In this document: one piece after another, positions 63,896 through 64,000 of the stretch
Numbering within the stretch: the first letter of the stretch is position 1
Layout of the letters: each line of letters begins with the position of its first letter
DNA from: Pachyseris speciosa
Lineage: Eukaryota; Cnidaria; Anthozoa; Scleractinia; Pachyseridae
Assembly (NCBI GenBank): GCA_016490735.1
Contig: JAEMWC010000752.1
Location: forward strand, 190,001-254,000
DNA: 64,000 nt
Direction: 5' to 3'
The notes under the pieces: model-generated
Seen by the model: the letters and a program-made list of their open reading frames with translations, nothing else
Told to the model about the DNA's origin: nothing
Databases searched by the model: none
Translations under genes and position numbers: made by a program

Positions 63896-64000
63896 CGATT
63901 TCTGACAAATTTAGTCTTTGTGATTCCACATTCAGCACAAGTACATTTCATCACAGTTCTACCATTTTTAGTCTTCTGATATCTTTCACTTCCTGGTACA
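63886..64000 (-). CDS. CxxC zinc-ribbon protein (element 3, 5' end outside window)
   Basis: The visible C-terminal 37 residues contain VPGSERYQKTKNGRTVMKCT and CAECGITKTKFVRNRGN before TAA (63,886-63,888). One CxxC pair is visible, with a related VPG.ER..T...R segment also present in element 1. It is the upstream partner of the proposed frameshift. Confidence 0.6.
   Translation of the reverse strand, partial: VPGSERYQKTKNGRTVMKCTCAECGITKTKFVRNRGN

Larger units (their letters stand above)
57381..64000 (-). mobile_element. Polinton/Maverick element 3 (partial, runs off the window)
   Basis: A single minus-strand gene group reads zinc ribbon/PLA2, integrase, VRR-NUC-like nuclease, zinc finger, then DNA polymerase. 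The genes are much better preserved than in elements 1 and 2. The AT content of coding DNA is also higher. The distal end lies outside the window and I could not define the near terminal repeat; 57,381 is simply the edge of the last ORF-like sequence. Confidence 0.82.

Overview
This window reads as repeat-rich, AT-rich animal DNA. It is probably from a cnidarian and most likely a stony coral. That placement is inferred from the overall mix of giant DNA transposons, tRNA-derived SINEs, Penelope-like and CR1/L2-like retroelements and foldback MITEs, and no host gene marker fixes it. I see no confidently intact host gene. The clear genes belong to mobile elements, chiefly three Polinton/Maverick elements (the adintovirus-like, virus-related giant transposons) of at least two lineages.

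Element 1 (about 1.52-15.78 kb) is bounded by ~240-265 bp terminal inverted repeats. It carries, on the minus strand, a phospholipase A2 (PLA2) protein, a CxxC zinc-ribbon peptide, an adenain-like protease remnant, an adenovirus-pX-like core protein, a major-capsid candidate, a minor-capsid/penton candidate, several conserved unknowns and a ~3.8 kb protein-primed DNA polymerase. On the plus strand it carries a packaging-ATPase fragment, a membrane protein and a retroviral-type integrase. Almost every gene has frame breaks. Element 2 (38.93-51.29 kb) has its own terminal repeats, an integrase, a polymerase of a different lineage, a penton-like gene and several small membrane proteins. It too is broken in many places. 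Element 3 (about 57.4 kb to beyond the window end) is the best preserved: polymerase with two breaks, zinc finger, VRR-NUC-like nuclease, intact integrase, intact PLA2 gene and the 3' part of the zinc ribbon.

The most interesting observation is at the zinc-ribbon/PLA2 junction of elements 1 and 3. In both, the zinc-ribbon ORF ends G-GGA-AAC-stop, a canonical -1 slippery heptamer. A 5-6 nt spacer and a 7-8 bp hairpin follow. The PLA2 ORF lies in the -1 frame and stays open, with conserved residues, upstream of its first ATG. This looks like a programmed -1 ribosomal frameshift that would fuse a zinc ribbon to a parvovirus-type PLA2.

Between the elements (15.8-38.9 kb) lie tandem repeats, SINEs, MITEs and three larger repeat structures. 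The first is a 6.2 kb TTAA-flanked element whose inverted arms are made of a ~20 bp minisatellite and which hosts a CR1/L2-like LINE fragment and a SINE. The second is a ~7.6 kb array of a ~144 bp satellite with a ~2.73 kb higher-order period. The third is a CACTA-ended transposon inserted in that array. Between elements 2 and 3 is a nearly intact Penelope-like element (RT plus GIY-YIG) with ~465 bp inverted terminal repeats carrying hammerhead-ribozyme motifs, and tRNA-Thr-like MITE copies beside (TA)n tracts.
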